DNA from: Pseudomonas cavernae
GTDB lineage: Bacteria; Pseudomonadota; Gammaproteobacteria; Pseudomonadales; Pseudomonadaceae
Reading direction: 5' to 3'
Length of the DNA stretch: 64,000 nucleotides
Assembly: GCF_003595175.1 (NCBI RefSeq)
Contig: NZ_CP032419.1
Span: forward strand, 4,712,001 to 4,776,000
Positions 46,889-56,618 of the stretch are shown piece by piece. Position 1 is the first letter of the stretch. Every line of letters starts with the position of its first letter. The translations under genes and the position numbers were made by a program. The notes under the pieces are model-generated. The model searched no databases. It was not told the origin of the DNA and worked only from the letters and a program-made list of their open reading frames with translations.

Positions 46889-48910
46889 ATGTCCCGACTC
46901 AATCCCCGGCAGCAAGAAGCCGTGAACTACGTCGGCGGTCCCCTGCTGGTGCTCGCCGGCGCCGGCTCCGGCAAGACCAGCGTAATCACCCGCAAGATCG
47001 CCCATCTGGTGCAGAACTGCGGCATCCGCGCCCAACACATCGTCGCCATGACCTTCACCAACAAGGCCGCGCGGGAGATGAAGGAGCGCGTCGGCACCCT
47101 GCTGCGCGGCAGCGAGGGCAAGGGCCTGACGGTCTCGACCTTCCACAACCTGGGCATGAACATCATCCGCAAGGAATATGCGGCGCTGGGCTACAAGCCG
47201 GGCTTCTCGATCTTCGACGAAGGCGACATCAAGGCCCTGCTGACCGACATCATGCAGAAGGAATACGCCGGCGATGACGGCGCCGATGAGATCAAGAACT
47301 ACATCGGCAGCTGGAAGAACGACCTGATCCTGCCCGAGGCGGCGCTGGCCAACGCGCGCAACCCCAAGGAGCAGACCGCGGCGATTGTCTACCTGCACTA
47401 CCAGCGCACGCTCAAGGCCTACAACGCGGTGGACTTCGACGACCTGATCCTGCTGCCGGTGAAGTTGTTCCAGGACCATCCCGAGATCCTCGAGAAGTGG
47501 CAGAACCGCATCCGCTACCTGCTGGTCGACGAATACCAGGACACCAACGCCAGCCAGTATTTGCTGGTCAAGCTGCTGGTCGGCCTGCGCAACCAGTTCA
47601 CCGTGGTCGGCGACGACGACCAGTCGATCTACGCCTGGCGCGGCGCGCGCCCGGAAAACCTGATGCTGCTGAAAGACGACTACCCGTCGCTGAAGGTGGT
47701 GATGCTCGAGCAGAACTACCGCTCGACCAGCCGTATCTTGAAGTGCGCCAACGTGCTCATCGCCAACAACCCGCACGCCTTCGAGAAGCAGCTGTGGAGC
47801 GAGATGGGCCACGGCGACGAGATTCGCGTGATCCGCTGCAAGAATGAGGAAACCGAGTGCGAGCGGGTGGCGATGGAGATCCTCACCGAGCACCTGCGCA
47901 CCGAGCGCCCGTACAGCGACTTCGCCATCCTCTACCGCGGCAACTACCAGGCCAAGCTGATGGAGTTGAAGCTGCAGCACCACCAGATTCCCTACCGGCT
48001 GTCCGGCGGCACCAGCTTCTTCGCCCGCCAGGAGGTCAAGGACCTGATGTCCTACTTCCGCCTGCTGGTCAATCCGGACGACGACAACGCCTTCCTGCGG
48101 GTGATCAACGTGCCGCGCCGCGAGATCGGCTCGACCACCCTGGAAAAGCTCGGCAACTACGCCACCGAGCGCAAGATCAGCATGTATGCGGCCTGCGACG
48201 AAGTCGGCCTCGGCGCCCATCTCGACAGCCGCTACGGCGAGCGCCTGCAGCGTTTCAAGCGCTGGATGGACGGCATCCGCCAGCAGTGCGCGCAGAACGA
48301 GCCGATCGCCGTGCTGCGCAGCATGGTGATGGACATCGACTACGAGAACTGGCTGCGCCAGAACGCCTCCAGCGACAAGGTCGCCGACGCGCGCATGGGC
48401 AACGTCTGGTTCCTGGTCGACGCGCTGAAGAACACCTTGGAGCGCGACGAAGACGGCGACATGACCATCGAGGAAGCCATTGGCAAGCTGGTGCTGCGCG
48501 ACATGCTCGAGCGCCAGCAGGAAGAGGAAGAAGGCGCCGAGGGCGTGCAGATGCTGACCCTGCACGCCTCCAAGGGCCTGGAATTCCCCTCGGTGTTCAT
48601 CATCGGCGTGGAGGAGGAAATCCTCCCGCACCGCTCCAGCATCGAGGCCGACACCATCGAGGAAGAGCGGCGCCTGGCTTACGTCGGCATCACCCGCGCG
48701 CGCAAGAACCTGACCATGACCTTCGCCGCCAAGCGCAAGCAATATGGCGAGATCATCGACTGCTCGCCGAGCCGCTTCCTCGACGAACTGCCGCCGGAAG
48801 ACCTGGTCTGGCACGGCCAGGACGACGCACCGGTGGAGGTCAAGGCGGCGCGCGGCAATGATGCCCTGGCGAATATGCGCGCCATGCTGAAACGACCGGC
48901 GGCGGAGTGA
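46889..48910 (+). CDS. rep: Rep DNA helicase
   Basis: A 673-residue superfamily 1A 3'-5' helicase. Walker A is LAGAGSGKTSVIT near the start, Walker B VDEYQDTNASQY, motif III GDDDQSIYAWRGA, motif VI YVGITRARKNLT. It clears proteins ahead of replication forks. ATG at 46889 gives the family length. It is divergent from the GGDEF-EAL gene. Confidence 0.98.
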   Translation: MSRLNPRQQEAVNYVGGPLLVLAGAGSGKTSVITRKIAHLVQNCGIRAQHIVAMTFTNKAAREMKERVGTLLRGSEGKGLTVSTFHNLGMNIIRKEYAALGYKPGFSIFDEGDIKALLTDIMQKEYAGDDGADEIKNYIGSWKNDLILPEAALANARNPKEQTAAIVYLHYQRTLKAYNAVDFDDLILLPVKLFQDHPEILEKWQNRIRYLLVDEYQDTNASQYLLVKLLVGLRNQFTVVGDDDQSIYAWRGARPENLMLLKDDYPSLKVVMLEQNYRSTSRILKCANVLIANNPHAFEKQLWSEMGHGDEIRVIRCKNEETECERVAMEILTEHLRTERPYSDFAILYRGNYQAKLMELKLQHHQIPYRLSGGTSFFARQEVKDLMSYFRLLVNPDDDNAFLRVINVPRREIGSTTLEKLGNYATERKISMYAACDEVGLGAHLDSRYGERLQRFKRWMDGIRQQCAQNEPIAVLRSMVMDIDYENWLRQNASSDKVADARMGNVWFLVDALKNTLERDEDGDMTIEEAIGKLVLRDMLERQQEEEEGAEGVQMLTLHASKGLEFPSVFIIGVEEEILPHRSSIEADTIEEERRLAYVGITRARKNLTMTFAAKRKQYGEIIDCSPSRFLDELPPEDLVWHGQDDAPVEVKAARGNDALANMRAMLKRPAAE

Positions 48911-48953
48911 GCGCAGATCCTCCGTTTACGCGCAGGTCCTGAATGACGCTCCC

Positions 48954-49032
48954 GTAGGATGGGTTGAGGAGCGTAGCGACGATACCCATCGAACCCATGC
49001 CGATGGGTATCGCTTCGCTCGACCCATCCTAC
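48954..49032. repeat. Palindromic intergenic repeat, family B, copy 5
   Basis: GTAGGATGGGTTGAGGAGCG on the left with a long imperfect complement ending CTCGACCCATCCTAC on the right. Both arms are well preserved. It lies in the 222-base gap between rep and xpt. Confidence 0.75.
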
Positions 49033-49045
49033 GGATTACATCCCG

Positions 49046-49068
49046 TAGCCCGGATGTGATCCGGGCTA
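49046..49068. repeat. TAGCCCGGAT hairpin between rep and xpt
   Basis: A perfect 10-bp stem TAGCCCGGAT/ATCCGGGCTA with a GTG loop, 13 bases after repeat 48954-49032. It is another short palindrome type, only one copy seen. It might help end the rep transcript. Confidence 0.6.
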
Positions 49069-49069
49069 G

Positions 49070-49705
<636 letters not shown>

Positions 49706-49817
49706 ACCCCTGGGCTGCAGCGTGTCGGCTTGACGCCCTCGCCCGCGGAAGAGGGCTGGAGTGACCGGGCCGCCTACCCATCTCCCGGGCAGGGGTGACT
49801 CCCGCGCCGCAGAAACG

Positions 49818-49843
49818 ACAAAGCCGCCCGGAGGCGGCTTTGT
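49818..49843. terminator. Terminator after xpt
   Basis: A perfect 11-bp stem ACAAAGCCGCC/GGCGGCTTTGT with a CGGA loop. It is a terminator-like hairpin ending in a short T-run, about 110 bases after xpt. Bidirectional use is possible, for the cytochrome c5 transcript. Confidence 0.7.
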
Positions 49844-49863
49844 TGCAAGCGATGTGGACCTTA

Positions 49864-50003
49864 GAGCCTGTTTACGATCTCGCGAGCTAGAGCCAGACAA
49901 GGCAAAAATGGCCGAGGGAGCGGAGTTTACGAGCTGTAAATGAGCATCCCGAGGCCATTTTTAACGCGGTATGGCCGACGCGCAGCAGATCGTAAACAGG
50001 CTC
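49864..50003. mobile_element. MITE-like 140-bp element, copy 2, at the cytochrome c5 stop codon
   Basis: The ends are GAGCCTGTTTACGATCT and its exact complement. The flanks are the direct repeat TTA (49861-49863 and 50004-50006); the right TTA is the stop codon (TAA) of the cytochrome gene. It shares its outer sequence almost exactly with copy 1 at 2735-2875. The inner stem differs in sequence but stays paired: AAAAATGGCC (49904-49913) with GGCCATTTTT (49953-49962), GGGA (49916-49919) with TCCC, and TTTAC with GTAAA. No transposase. Confidence 0.88.
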
Positions 50004-50426
50004 TTAGAGGCCGGACATCTTTTTGATAGTGGCTTTCAGGTCAGCATCGGTACAGTCGGCGCAGGTGCCTTTCGGCGGCATTGCGTTGACTCCGCTGATG
50101 GCCTTGGCCAGCAGGCCGTCGAGGCCGCCTTCCTTGTCGGCACGGGCCTTCCACGCCGCGCCGTCGCCGATCTTCGGCGCACCCAGCACGCCGGCGGTGT
50201 GGCAGGCACCGCAATGAGCGGTGATGATGTCGTCCGGGGTTTTCGCCCCGCCACCCGCGGCGGCGGCCACGGCTGCGACACCCTTGCATTCTTGACCTTG
50301 CACGCACACTTCGCCGACCGGCTTCAGTCGCGCGGCGATCTCATCATTGGTCGCGGCCTGAGCGCTCACAGCCCACAGAGCCAGGACGGCAGCATGAGCC
50401 GCCAGCATTTTCTTAATTAGGTTCAC
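50004..50426 (-). CDS. cycB: Cytochrome c5
   Basis: A 140-residue periplasmic cytochrome. A signal peptide (ends AVSAQA) precedes a c-type domain with the heme motif CGACH near residue 75, and a cysteine pair CADC at the C-terminus typical of cytochrome c5. GTG at 50426 follows GAGG at good spacing and gives the known start. Its stop codon is part of the target repeat of the MITE-like element. It can serve as an electron carrier to terminal oxidases. Confidence 0.93.
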   Translation of the reverse strand: MNLIKKMLAAHAAVLALWAVSAQAATNDEIAARLKPVGEVCVQGQECKGVAAVAAAAGGGAKTPDDIITAHCGACHTAGVLGAPKIGDGAAWKARADKEGGLDGLLAKAISGVNAMPPKGTCADCTDADLKATIKKMSGL

Positions 50427-50595
50427 GCTTACACCCTCATCGTGGCTAGTACGCCCGCGGCCACGGTTTCGCGAGCGGGCGCCAGTATAGCGGTTCACCC
50501 GCCAAGTCGAAACAACCCAACTTGTCGCAGGGGCATAGCCCGCGCCAGGTGGAACCTAGACAGGATCGACGCGGGCGCAGGGTCAGGCAAGGGAC

Positions 50596-51144
50596 TTAGA
50601 AATTCGCCGGAGTGGTGGCACTGATCAGCCGTGCCGGCGCATCGAACGGGTTGCGGAAACGGTGCGGCTTGGAGCTTTCGAAGTAGTAGCTGTCGCCGCT
50701 TTCGAGAATGTAAATCTCACCGCCGACGGTCAGCTCCAGTCGGCCTTCGACCAGCACGCCGGCTTCCTCGCCATCGTGCGCGTACATCTCGTCACCGGTA
50801 TCGGAGCCCGGCGGGTAGGTTTCGTCGAGAAAGGCGATGGCGCGGCTGGGGTGCGCCCTGCCGACCAGCTTCATGGTGACCGCGCCGCTGGACAGGTCGA
50901 TCAACTCATTCGCCTTGTAGACCACCTGGGTATGGTTGTCCTGCTCCATCTCGAGGGAGAAGAACTCCACCAGCGACATCGGGATGCCCGCCAGCACCTT
51001 CTTCAGCGAACTGATCGAGGGACTGACGCTGTTCTTCTCGATCATCGAAATGGTGCTGTTGGTGACCCCTGCGCGCTTGGCCAGCTCGCGCTGGGAAAGG
51101 CCTTTAAGTTTGCGAATGGATTGTAGTCGAACGCCGACGTCCAA
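50596..51144 (-). CDS. pauR: PauR, polyamine-responsive repressor
   Basis: A 182-residue protein with an XRE-type HTH (LSQRELAKRAGVTNSTISMIEKN) and a C-terminal cupin (PPGSDTGDEMYAHDGEEAGVLVEGRLELTVGG). This is the PuuR-like architecture. PauR represses polyamine catabolic genes in P. aeruginosa. Start TTG at 51144 is chosen (GGGGGA upstream, family length); an ATG at 51189 would add 15 unlike residues. Targets here probably include pauB and kauB. Confidence 0.92.
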   Translation of the reverse strand: MDVGVRLQSIRKLKGLSQRELAKRAGVTNSTISMIEKNSVSPSISSLKKVLAGIPMSLVEFFSLEMEQDNHTQVVYKANELIDLSSGAVTMKLVGRAHPSRAIAFLDETYPPGSDTGDEMYAHDGEEAGVLVEGRLELTVGGEIYILESGDSYYFESSKPHRFRNPFDAPARLISATTPANF

Positions 51145-51238
51145 TGCTGGTGTCCCCCTCGGGAAGATACGGAAAGTTGGCCGTATCATGGCAACAGCGT
51201 TCAGTATTTACAACAGTACGAGCGCAAATCCTGCGCGG

Positions 51239-52312
51239 CTAGTTTTCCGAATAGATCAGCGGCACCCGCCGCAGGTTGCAGAACAGCTGATAGGGGATGG
51301 TCCCGGCCTGGGTGGCGACGTCGCTGGCCAGCACCTGCTTGCCCCACAGCTCGACCCTGCTGCCGAGGCCGGCCTGCGGCAAATCGGTGAGGTCGACGGT
51401 GAGCATGTCCATCGACACGCGGCCGATCAGGCGGCTGGGCTGGCCGTCGATGCACACCGGAGTACCGGTCGGCGCGTGGCGCGGGTAGCCGTCGGCATAG
51501 CCCATGGCGACCACGCCGACGCGGGTCGGCCGCTCGCTGATGAAGCGTGCGCCATAGCCCACCGGCTCACCGGCTGGCAGCTCACGCACGCTGATGATCT
51601 TCGATTCCAGGGTCATTACCGGCCGCAGTTGCGCCGCCAGGGCCTGCGCCTGTTCGAACGGGGTGGCGCCGTAGAGCATGATGCCAGGGCGCACCCAGTC
51701 ACTCGGGATGCTCGGCCAGCCGAGCACGGCCGGCGAGTTGCGCAGGCTGATCTCGGCGTCCAGGCCTTCGCGCGCCTGCTCGAAGGTCGCCAGTTGTTCG
51801 GCACTGCGCGGGCAGTCGGGTTCGTCGGCGCGGGCGAAGTGGCTCATCAGCACGATCTTGCCGACCTTGCCGCAGGTCTGCAGGCGCCGGTAGGCGGCCT
51901 GGTAGTCGGCCGGATGCAGGCCGACCCGGTGCATGCCGGAGTCCAGCTTCAGCCACACGGTGAGCGGCCGGCTCAGCGGCGCGCGCTCGATGGCGTCCAG
52001 CTGCCACAGTGAATGCACCACGCACCAGAGCTCGTGCTGCTCGATCAGGGCCAGCTCCTCGGCCTCGAAGAAGCCTTCGAGCAGCAGGATCGGCTGGCGG
52101 ATGCCGGCGGCGCGCAGCTCCAGCGCTTCCTCGATGCAGGCCACGGCGAAGCCGTCGACTTCGCCCTCCAGGGCCTGGGCGCAGCGCACCGCGCCATGCC
52201 CGTAGGCATCCGCCTTGACCACCGCCAGGGCCTTGGCGCCGGACACTTCACGGGCCAGCCGGTAGTTGTGGCGTAGGGCGTTGAGATCGATCAGGGCACG
52301 GGCGGGACGCAT
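51239..52312 (-). CDS. dadX: Catabolic alanine racemase
   Basis: A 357-residue PLP racemase. The PLP lysine is in [11 protein letters not shown] near residue 33, and the catalytic Tyr in VGYGARF near 253. It interconverts L- and D-alanine so D-alanine can be oxidised by DadA. Length matches DadX. The terminator 52342-52368 lies just upstream and separates it from ridA, which argues for its own promoter or read-through expression. Confidence 0.96.
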   Translation of the reverse strand: MRPARALIDLNALRHNYRLAREVSGAKALAVVKADAYGHGAVRCAQALEGEVDGFAVACIEEALELRAAGIRQPILLLEGFFEAEELALIEQHELWCVVHSLWQLDAIERAPLSRPLTVWLKLDSGMHRVGLHPADYQAAYRRLQTCGKVGKIVLMSHFARADEPDCPRSAEQLATFEQAREGLDAEISLRNSPAVLGWPSIPSDWVRPGIMLYGATPFEQAQALAAQLRPVMTLESKIISVRELPAGEPVGYGARFISERPTRVGVVAMGYADGYPRHAPTGTPVCIDGQPSRLIGRVSMDMLTVDLTDLPQAGLGSRVELWGKQVLASDVATQAGTIPYQLFCNLRRVPLIYSEN

Positions 52313-52341
52313 GGCAACAGGTTTCCATCCAGGCAAGGGAA

Positions 52342-52368
52342 TAAAAAAGCCCGGGGTGAAATCCGGGC
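52342..52368 (-). terminator. Intrinsic terminator between ridA and dadX
   Basis: On the minus strand a perfect 6-bp stem GCCCGG/CCGGGC is followed by TTTTTTATT. It lies 10 bp after the ridA stop and about 30 bp before the dadX start. Confidence 0.85.
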
Positions 52369-52378
52369 AAAGCAGGGT

Positions 52379-52732
52379 TCAAAGCTGGGCGGCGATCACC
52401 GTCATTTCCACCAGCACTTCGGGCGCATACAGCCGCGACTCGACGGTGGCGCGGGCCGGGGCGGCGCCTTTGGCCACCCAGGCGTCCCACTCGGCGTTCA
52501 TGCCGGCGTAGTCGGCGTCGGTGTCCTTCAGGTAGATGGTCACCGAGAGGATGCGCGACTTGTCGCTGCCGGCCTCGGCGAGCATGCGGTCGATGTTGGC
52601 CAGGGTCTCGCGGGTCTGCTGGCGAATGTCGCCACCGAGGTCATCCGCCAGCTGGCCGGCCAGGTAGACGGTGCCCTGGTGGATGACGATCTCGCTGTAG
52701 CGTTGTTCAGTGCGCAGGCGCTGGATGTCCAT
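52379..52732 (-). CDS. ridA: RidA-family enamine/imine deaminase
   Basis: A 117-residue protein of the YjgF/RidA family with [19 protein letters not shown] and the C-terminal [13 protein letters not shown]. It hydrolyses reactive imines made by PLP and FAD enzymes such as DadA. It overlaps the dadA end by 26 bp and should be co-translated with it. Followed by the terminator at 52342-52368. Confidence 0.93.
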   Translation of the reverse strand: MDIQRLRTEQRYSEIVIHQGTVYLAGQLADDLGGDIRQQTRETLANIDRMLAEAGSDKSRILSVTIYLKDTDADYAGMNAEWDAWVAKGAAPARATVESRLYAPEVLVEMTVIAAQL

Positions 52733-54005
52733 TTTCGGAGTTCTCTTTGCGGTTGCCATAACGGGAAATGTCCAGACCTTCGGCGCTGATCTGCGGGCGC
52801 CGGCGGGCCATCAGGTCGGCGAGGAAGCGCCCGGAACCGCAGGCCATGGTCCAGCCCAGGGTGCCGTGACCGGTGTTGAGGAACAGGTTGCGGAACGACG
52901 TGGCGCCGACGATCGGCGTGCCGTCCGGCGTCGCCGGGCGCAGGCCGGTCCAGAAGCTCGCCTGGGCCAGGTCGCCGCCCTCGGGGTAGAGGTCGGCGGT
53001 GATCATTTCCAGGGTCTCGCGACGGCGCGGGTTGAGGCTCAGGTCGTGGCCGGCGATCTCGGCCATACCACCGACGCGGATGCGGTTGTCGAAGCGGGTG
53101 ATGGCGACCTTGTAGGTCTCATCGAGGATGGTCGAAGTCGGCGCCATTTCCGCGTTGGTGATCGGCACGGTCAGCGAGTAGCCCTTCAGCGGGTAGACCG
53201 GGGCCTTGATGCCCAGCGGCTTGAGCAGCTGCGGCGAGAAGCTGCCGAGCGCCAGCACATAGCGGTCGGCGGTTTCCAGTTGGCCGTTGATCCACACGCC
53301 GTTGATGCGGTCGCCGGCAAAATCGAGGCGCTCGATGTGCTGGCCGAAGCGGAACTCGACCCCGAGCTTGGCGGCCATCTCCGCCAATTGGGTGGTGAAC
53401 AGCTGGCAATCGCCGGTCTGGTCATTGGGCAGGCGCAGGGCCCCGGCGAGCTTATGGGCGACGTTGGCCAGGGCCGGTTCGACGCGGGCGATGCCGGCGC
53501 GGTCGAGCACCTCATAGGGCACCCCGGAACGCTCGAGCACGGCGATGTCCTTGCCGGCGGCATCCAGTTGCGCCTGGGTGCGGAACAGCTGGGTGGTGCC
53601 GAGGCTGCGGCCTTCGTAGGCGATGCCGGTCTCGGCGCGCAGTTCGTCGAGGCAGTCGCGGCTGTACTCGGACAGGCGCACCATGCGCTCCTTGTTCACC
53701 GCGTAGCGGGCGGCGGTGCAGTTGCGCAGCATCTGCGTCATCCACAGGTACTGGTCGAGGTCGGCGGTGGCCTTGATCGCCAGCGGCGCGTGACGCTGCA
53801 GCAGCCACTTCATGGCCTTCAGCGGGATGCCGGGGGCGGCCCAGGGCGAGGCATAGCCGGGCGAGACCTGGCCGGCGTTGCCGAAGCTGGTCTCCATGGC
53901 CGGGGCAGCCTGACGGTCGACCACGACCACCTCAAAGCCGGCACGGGCCAAGTAGTACGCACTGGCGGTGCCGATCACACCGCTGCCAAGCACCATTACA
54001 CGCAT
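52707..54005 (-). CDS. dadA: D-amino acid dehydrogenase small subunit
   Basis: A 432-residue FAD enzyme oxidising D-alanine and other D-amino acids to 2-oxo acids, feeding electrons to quinone. The FAD motif [19 protein letters not shown] is at the N-terminus, and the C-terminal [14 protein letters not shown] is typical. It leads the dadA-ridA transcript. Its promoter region faces lrp, which likely activates it. Confidence 0.97.
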   Translation of the reverse strand: MRVMVLGSGVIGTASAYYLARAGFEVVVVDRQAAPAMETSFGNAGQVSPGYASPWAAPGIPLKAMKWLLQRHAPLAIKATADLDQYLWMTQMLRNCTAARYAVNKERMVRLSEYSRDCLDELRAETGIAYEGRSLGTTQLFRTQAQLDAAGKDIAVLERSGVPYEVLDRAGIARVEPALANVAHKLAGALRLPNDQTGDCQLFTTQLAEMAAKLGVEFRFGQHIERLDFAGDRINGVWINGQLETADRYVLALGSFSPQLLKPLGIKAPVYPLKGYSLTVPITNAEMAPTSTILDETYKVAITRFDNRIRVGGMAEIAGHDLSLNPRRRETLEMITADLYPEGGDLAQASFWTGLRPATPDGTPIVGATSFRNLFLNTGHGTLGWTMACGSGRFLADLMARRRPQISAEGLDISRYGNRKENSENGHPAPAH

Positions 54006-54160
54006 GTCTGTCTCCTCGCCGCGAGTTTACGCTGACGTTTGTTATCTTGAGCGTAGATGCGCGCAGTATATGGAGCGTTGACCAGTGCTTTTCACTATAG
54101 TTGTGGTTATATTTGGAGAGAATTCTCGGCAACAATTCAATTTACGGAGTGGCATCCCCC
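54006..54160. promoter_or_regulatory. Divergent dadA/lrp control region
   Basis: On the minus strand a TATACT (54065-54070) is a good -10 for dadA but the -35 is poor, fitting an activated promoter. AT-rich patches near 54090-54130 could be Lrp sites. On the plus strand the lrp leader includes ACGGAGTGGC just before its ATG. Confidence 0.5.
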
Positions 54161-54649
54161 ATGAGAACCCAGCATCAGAGCCGCCGCGAGCTGGATAAGA
54201 TCGACCGGAATATTTTACGTATCCTCCAGGATGACGGCCGCTTGTCGTTCACCGAACTGGGCGAGCGGGTCGGCCTGTCGACCACGCCGTGCACCGAGCG
54301 GGTCCGCCGCCTGGAGCGCGAAGGCATCATCATGGGTTACAGCGCGCGGCTGAATCCGCAGCACCTGAAGGCCAACCTGCTGGTGTTCGTCGAGATCAGC
54401 CTGGATTACAAGTCCGGCGACACCTTCGAGGAATTCCGCCGCGCCGTGCTCAAGCTGCCGCACGTGCTGGAGTGCCATCTGGTGTCCGGCGACTTCGACT
54501 ACCTGGTGAAGGCACGCATCAACGAGATGGCCTCCTACCGCAAGCTGCTCGGCGACATCCTGCTCAAGCTGCCGCACGTGCGCGAGTCGAAGTCGTACAT
54601 CGTCATGGAAGAGGTGAAGGAGTCGCTGAGCCTGCCGGTGCCGGAATGA
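54161..54649 (+). CDS. lrp: Lrp-family regulator of D-alanine use
   Basis: A 162-residue Lrp/AsnC regulator. The HTH reads LSFTELGERVGLSTTPCTERVRRLEREG and the RAM ligand domain follows. It is divergent from dadA, as P. aeruginosa Lrp/DadR, which activates dadA in response to alanine. The ATG at 54161 is the family start. Followed by the hairpin at 54652-54677. Confidence 0.95.
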   Translation: MRTQHQSRRELDKIDRNILRILQDDGRLSFTELGERVGLSTTPCTERVRRLEREGIIMGYSARLNPQHLKANLLVFVEISLDYKSGDTFEEFRRAVLKLPHVLECHLVSGDFDYLVKARINEMASYRKLLGDILLKLPHVRESKSYIVMEEVKESLSLPVPE

Positions 54650-54651
54650 CT

Positions 54652-54677
54652 CCCCTCGCCCATTTATGGGAGAGGGG
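54652..54677. repeat. CCCCTC hairpin repeat after lrp
   Basis: A 12-bp stem with one mismatch, CCCCTCGCCCAT and ATGGGAGAGGGG, two bases after the lrp stop. It is the second copy of the type at 18371-18396. Confidence 0.62.
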
Positions 54678-54742
54678 CCGGGGGAGAGGGTAAACCGGCA
54701 ACGCTGCCCCACCCTCTGCGGCAAGCGACAGCGATAACAGCC

Positions 54743-55096
54743 CTACACCAGCACCTGGCGGGTGCTGGCGATCAGCCGATGCACCTGCTGCTCGACCGGC
54801 GCCGCGGTCGGGGTTTCCGGCCCCTGCCCGCGGGGGCACGGCAGGCTTGGCGTGGTGCCGAACAGGCGGCAGATCAGCGGCCGCTGCTCATACACCTGGC
54901 AGCCCTGGGGGCCGAGGTGCACGCAGTTCCACTCGGCCAGCGCCGCCTCATGCGCGGCGGCGCTCTTGACCGGCAGACGGGCCATTTCTTCCGACGAGGC
55001 GGTCACCGGGCCACAGCAATCGTGGCAGCCGGGCACACAGTCGAAACGCGGAATCTGCCGGCGCAGGTGATCAATCTTGCGGTTGGTGCAGCTCAT
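54743..55096 (-). CDS. YkgJ-family cysteine cluster protein
   Basis: A 117-residue protein with the zinc or iron cluster pattern FDCVPGCHDCCGPV and a later CVHLGPQGCQVYEQRPLICRLFGT, typical of YkgJ (CxxxCxxCC). The role is unknown. It is convergent with lrp and divergent from pauB. Confidence 0.92.
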   Translation of the reverse strand: MSCTNRKIDHLRRQIPRFDCVPGCHDCCGPVTASSEEMARLPVKSAAAHEAALAEWNCVHLGPQGCQVYEQRPLICRLFGTTPSLPCPRGQGPETPTAAPVEQQVHRLIASTRQVLV

Positions 55097-55269
55097 CGGC
55101 GGCGTCCTGGGAAAGTCGCCGGCATCTTACCCTGGCCCGCCACACGGTAGCGGTCCAGCGGCGGACTGGCCGACGGAAACCGGTTTTTTTGCCCTCCCCC
55201 TTGGCGCTGCGCCGAAGCCGCGCTTATCCTGCGTTGAATTTTCCAAACACCACAATCAGGATTTCGCAC

Positions 55270-56601
55270 ATGAACGCCCGCGTTCGCCAGCCCGTGCACA
55301 GCGATCAACACGCCGCCTCCTACTACGCCGCCAGCGTCAATCGCCAACTCGCCTACCCGCCCCTGGCCGGCGAGGTGCAGGCCGACGTGTGCATAGTCGG
55401 CGGCGGCTTCTCGGGGCTGAACACCGCCATCGAACTGGCCGAACGCGGCTTCTCGGTGGCGCTGCTGGAGGCCCATCGGGTCGGCTGGGGCGCCAGCGGG
55501 CGCAACGGTGGCCAGCTGATTCGCGGCGTCGGCCACGACCTCGAGCAGTTCAGCGCGGTGATCGGCAGCGACGGCGTGCGCGAGCTGAAGTTGCTCGGCC
55601 TGGAGGCAGTGGAGATCGTCCGCCGGCGCATCGAGCACTTCGCCATCGACTGCGACCTGACCTGGGGTTACTGCGACCTGGCCAATACCCCGCGCGACCT
55701 GGCCGGCTTCCTCGAGGACCGCGAGGACCTGCGCGAACTGGGCTATCGCCACGAACTACGCGTGCTCAAGGCCGACGAGATGCATCAGGTGGTCGGCTCC
55801 GACCGCTATGTCGGCGGCCTGATCGACATGGGCTCCGGCCATCTGCACCCGCTCAACCTGGCCCTCGGCGAAGCCGCCGCCGCGCAGGCGCTCGGCGTGC
55901 AGCTGTTCGAGCAGTCGCCGGTGACGCGCATCGACTACGGCGCCGAGGTGCGCGTGCACAGCGCCCAGGGCCAGGTGCGCGCCAAGCAGCTGGTGCTGGC
56001 CTGCAACGCCTACCTCAACGATCTCAACCCCGAGCTCGGCGGCAAGGTGCTGCCGGCCGGCAGCTACATCATCGCCACTGAGCCGCTCAGCGTGGCCCAG
56101 GCGCGCAGCCTGATCCCGCAGAACATGGCGCTGTGCGACCAGCGCGTGGCGCTCGACTACTATCGCCTGTCGGCCGACCGGCGCCTGCTATTCGGCGGCG
56201 CCTGCCACTACTCCGGCCGAGATCCGGCGGACATCGCCGGCTATATGCGACCGAAAATGCTGCAAGTCTTCCCGCAGCTGGAAAACGTCAGCATCGACTT
56301 CCAGTGGGGCGGGATGATCGGCATCGGCGCCAACCGCCTGCCGCAGATCGGCCGCCTGAAAGATCAGCCCAATGTGTTCTACGCCCAGGCCTATGCCGGC
56401 CACGGCGTCAACGCCACCCACCTGGCCGGGCGCCTGCTCGCCGAGGCCATCGCCGGCCAGGAAAGCCGCGGCTTCGACCTGTTCGCCCAGGTACCGCACC
56501 TGACCTTCCCCGGTGGCAAGCTGCTGCGCTCGCCGCTGCTGGCCCTGGGCATGCTCTGGTACCGCTTCAAGGAAACACTGGGCAGCCGCAACCTGCTGTA
56601 G
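55270..56601 (+). CDS. pauB: FAD-dependent gamma-glutamylpolyamine oxidoreductase
   Basis: A 443-residue DAO-type flavoprotein. The FAD motif is VCIVGGGFSGLNTAIELAERG, followed by GRNGGQLIRG. By position it matches PA5309 (PauB4), an oxidase of gamma-glutamylated putrescine or cadaverine. It precedes an MFS gene on the other strand, and kauB for the next aldehyde step is nearby. PauR is the expected repressor. Confidence 0.88.
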   Translation: MNARVRQPVHSDQHAASYYAASVNRQLAYPPLAGEVQADVCIVGGGFSGLNTAIELAERGFSVALLEAHRVGWGASGRNGGQLIRGVGHDLEQFSAVIGSDGVRELKLLGLEAVEIVRRRIEHFAIDCDLTWGYCDLANTPRDLAGFLEDREDLRELGYRHELRVLKADEMHQVVGSDRYVGGLIDMGSGHLHPLNLALGEAAAAQALGVQLFEQSPVTRIDYGAEVRVHSAQGQVRAKQLVLACNAYLNDLNPELGGKVLPAGSYIIATEPLSVAQARSLIPQNMALCDQRVALDYYRLSADRRLLFGGACHYSGRDPADIAGYMRPKMLQVFPQLENVSIDFQWGGMIGIGANRLPQIGRLKDQPNVFYAQAYAGHGVNATHLAGRLLAEAIAGQESRGFDLFAQVPHLTFPGGKLLRSPLLALGMLWYRFKETLGSRNLL

Positions 56602-56618
56602 CGGGCTGCGGGCGCCGC

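Noticed and set aside
46676..48814. A 712-codon frame on the minus strand opposite rep
   Set aside because: Rep helicase motifs on the plus strand are complete; the opposite frame has no recognisable domain.
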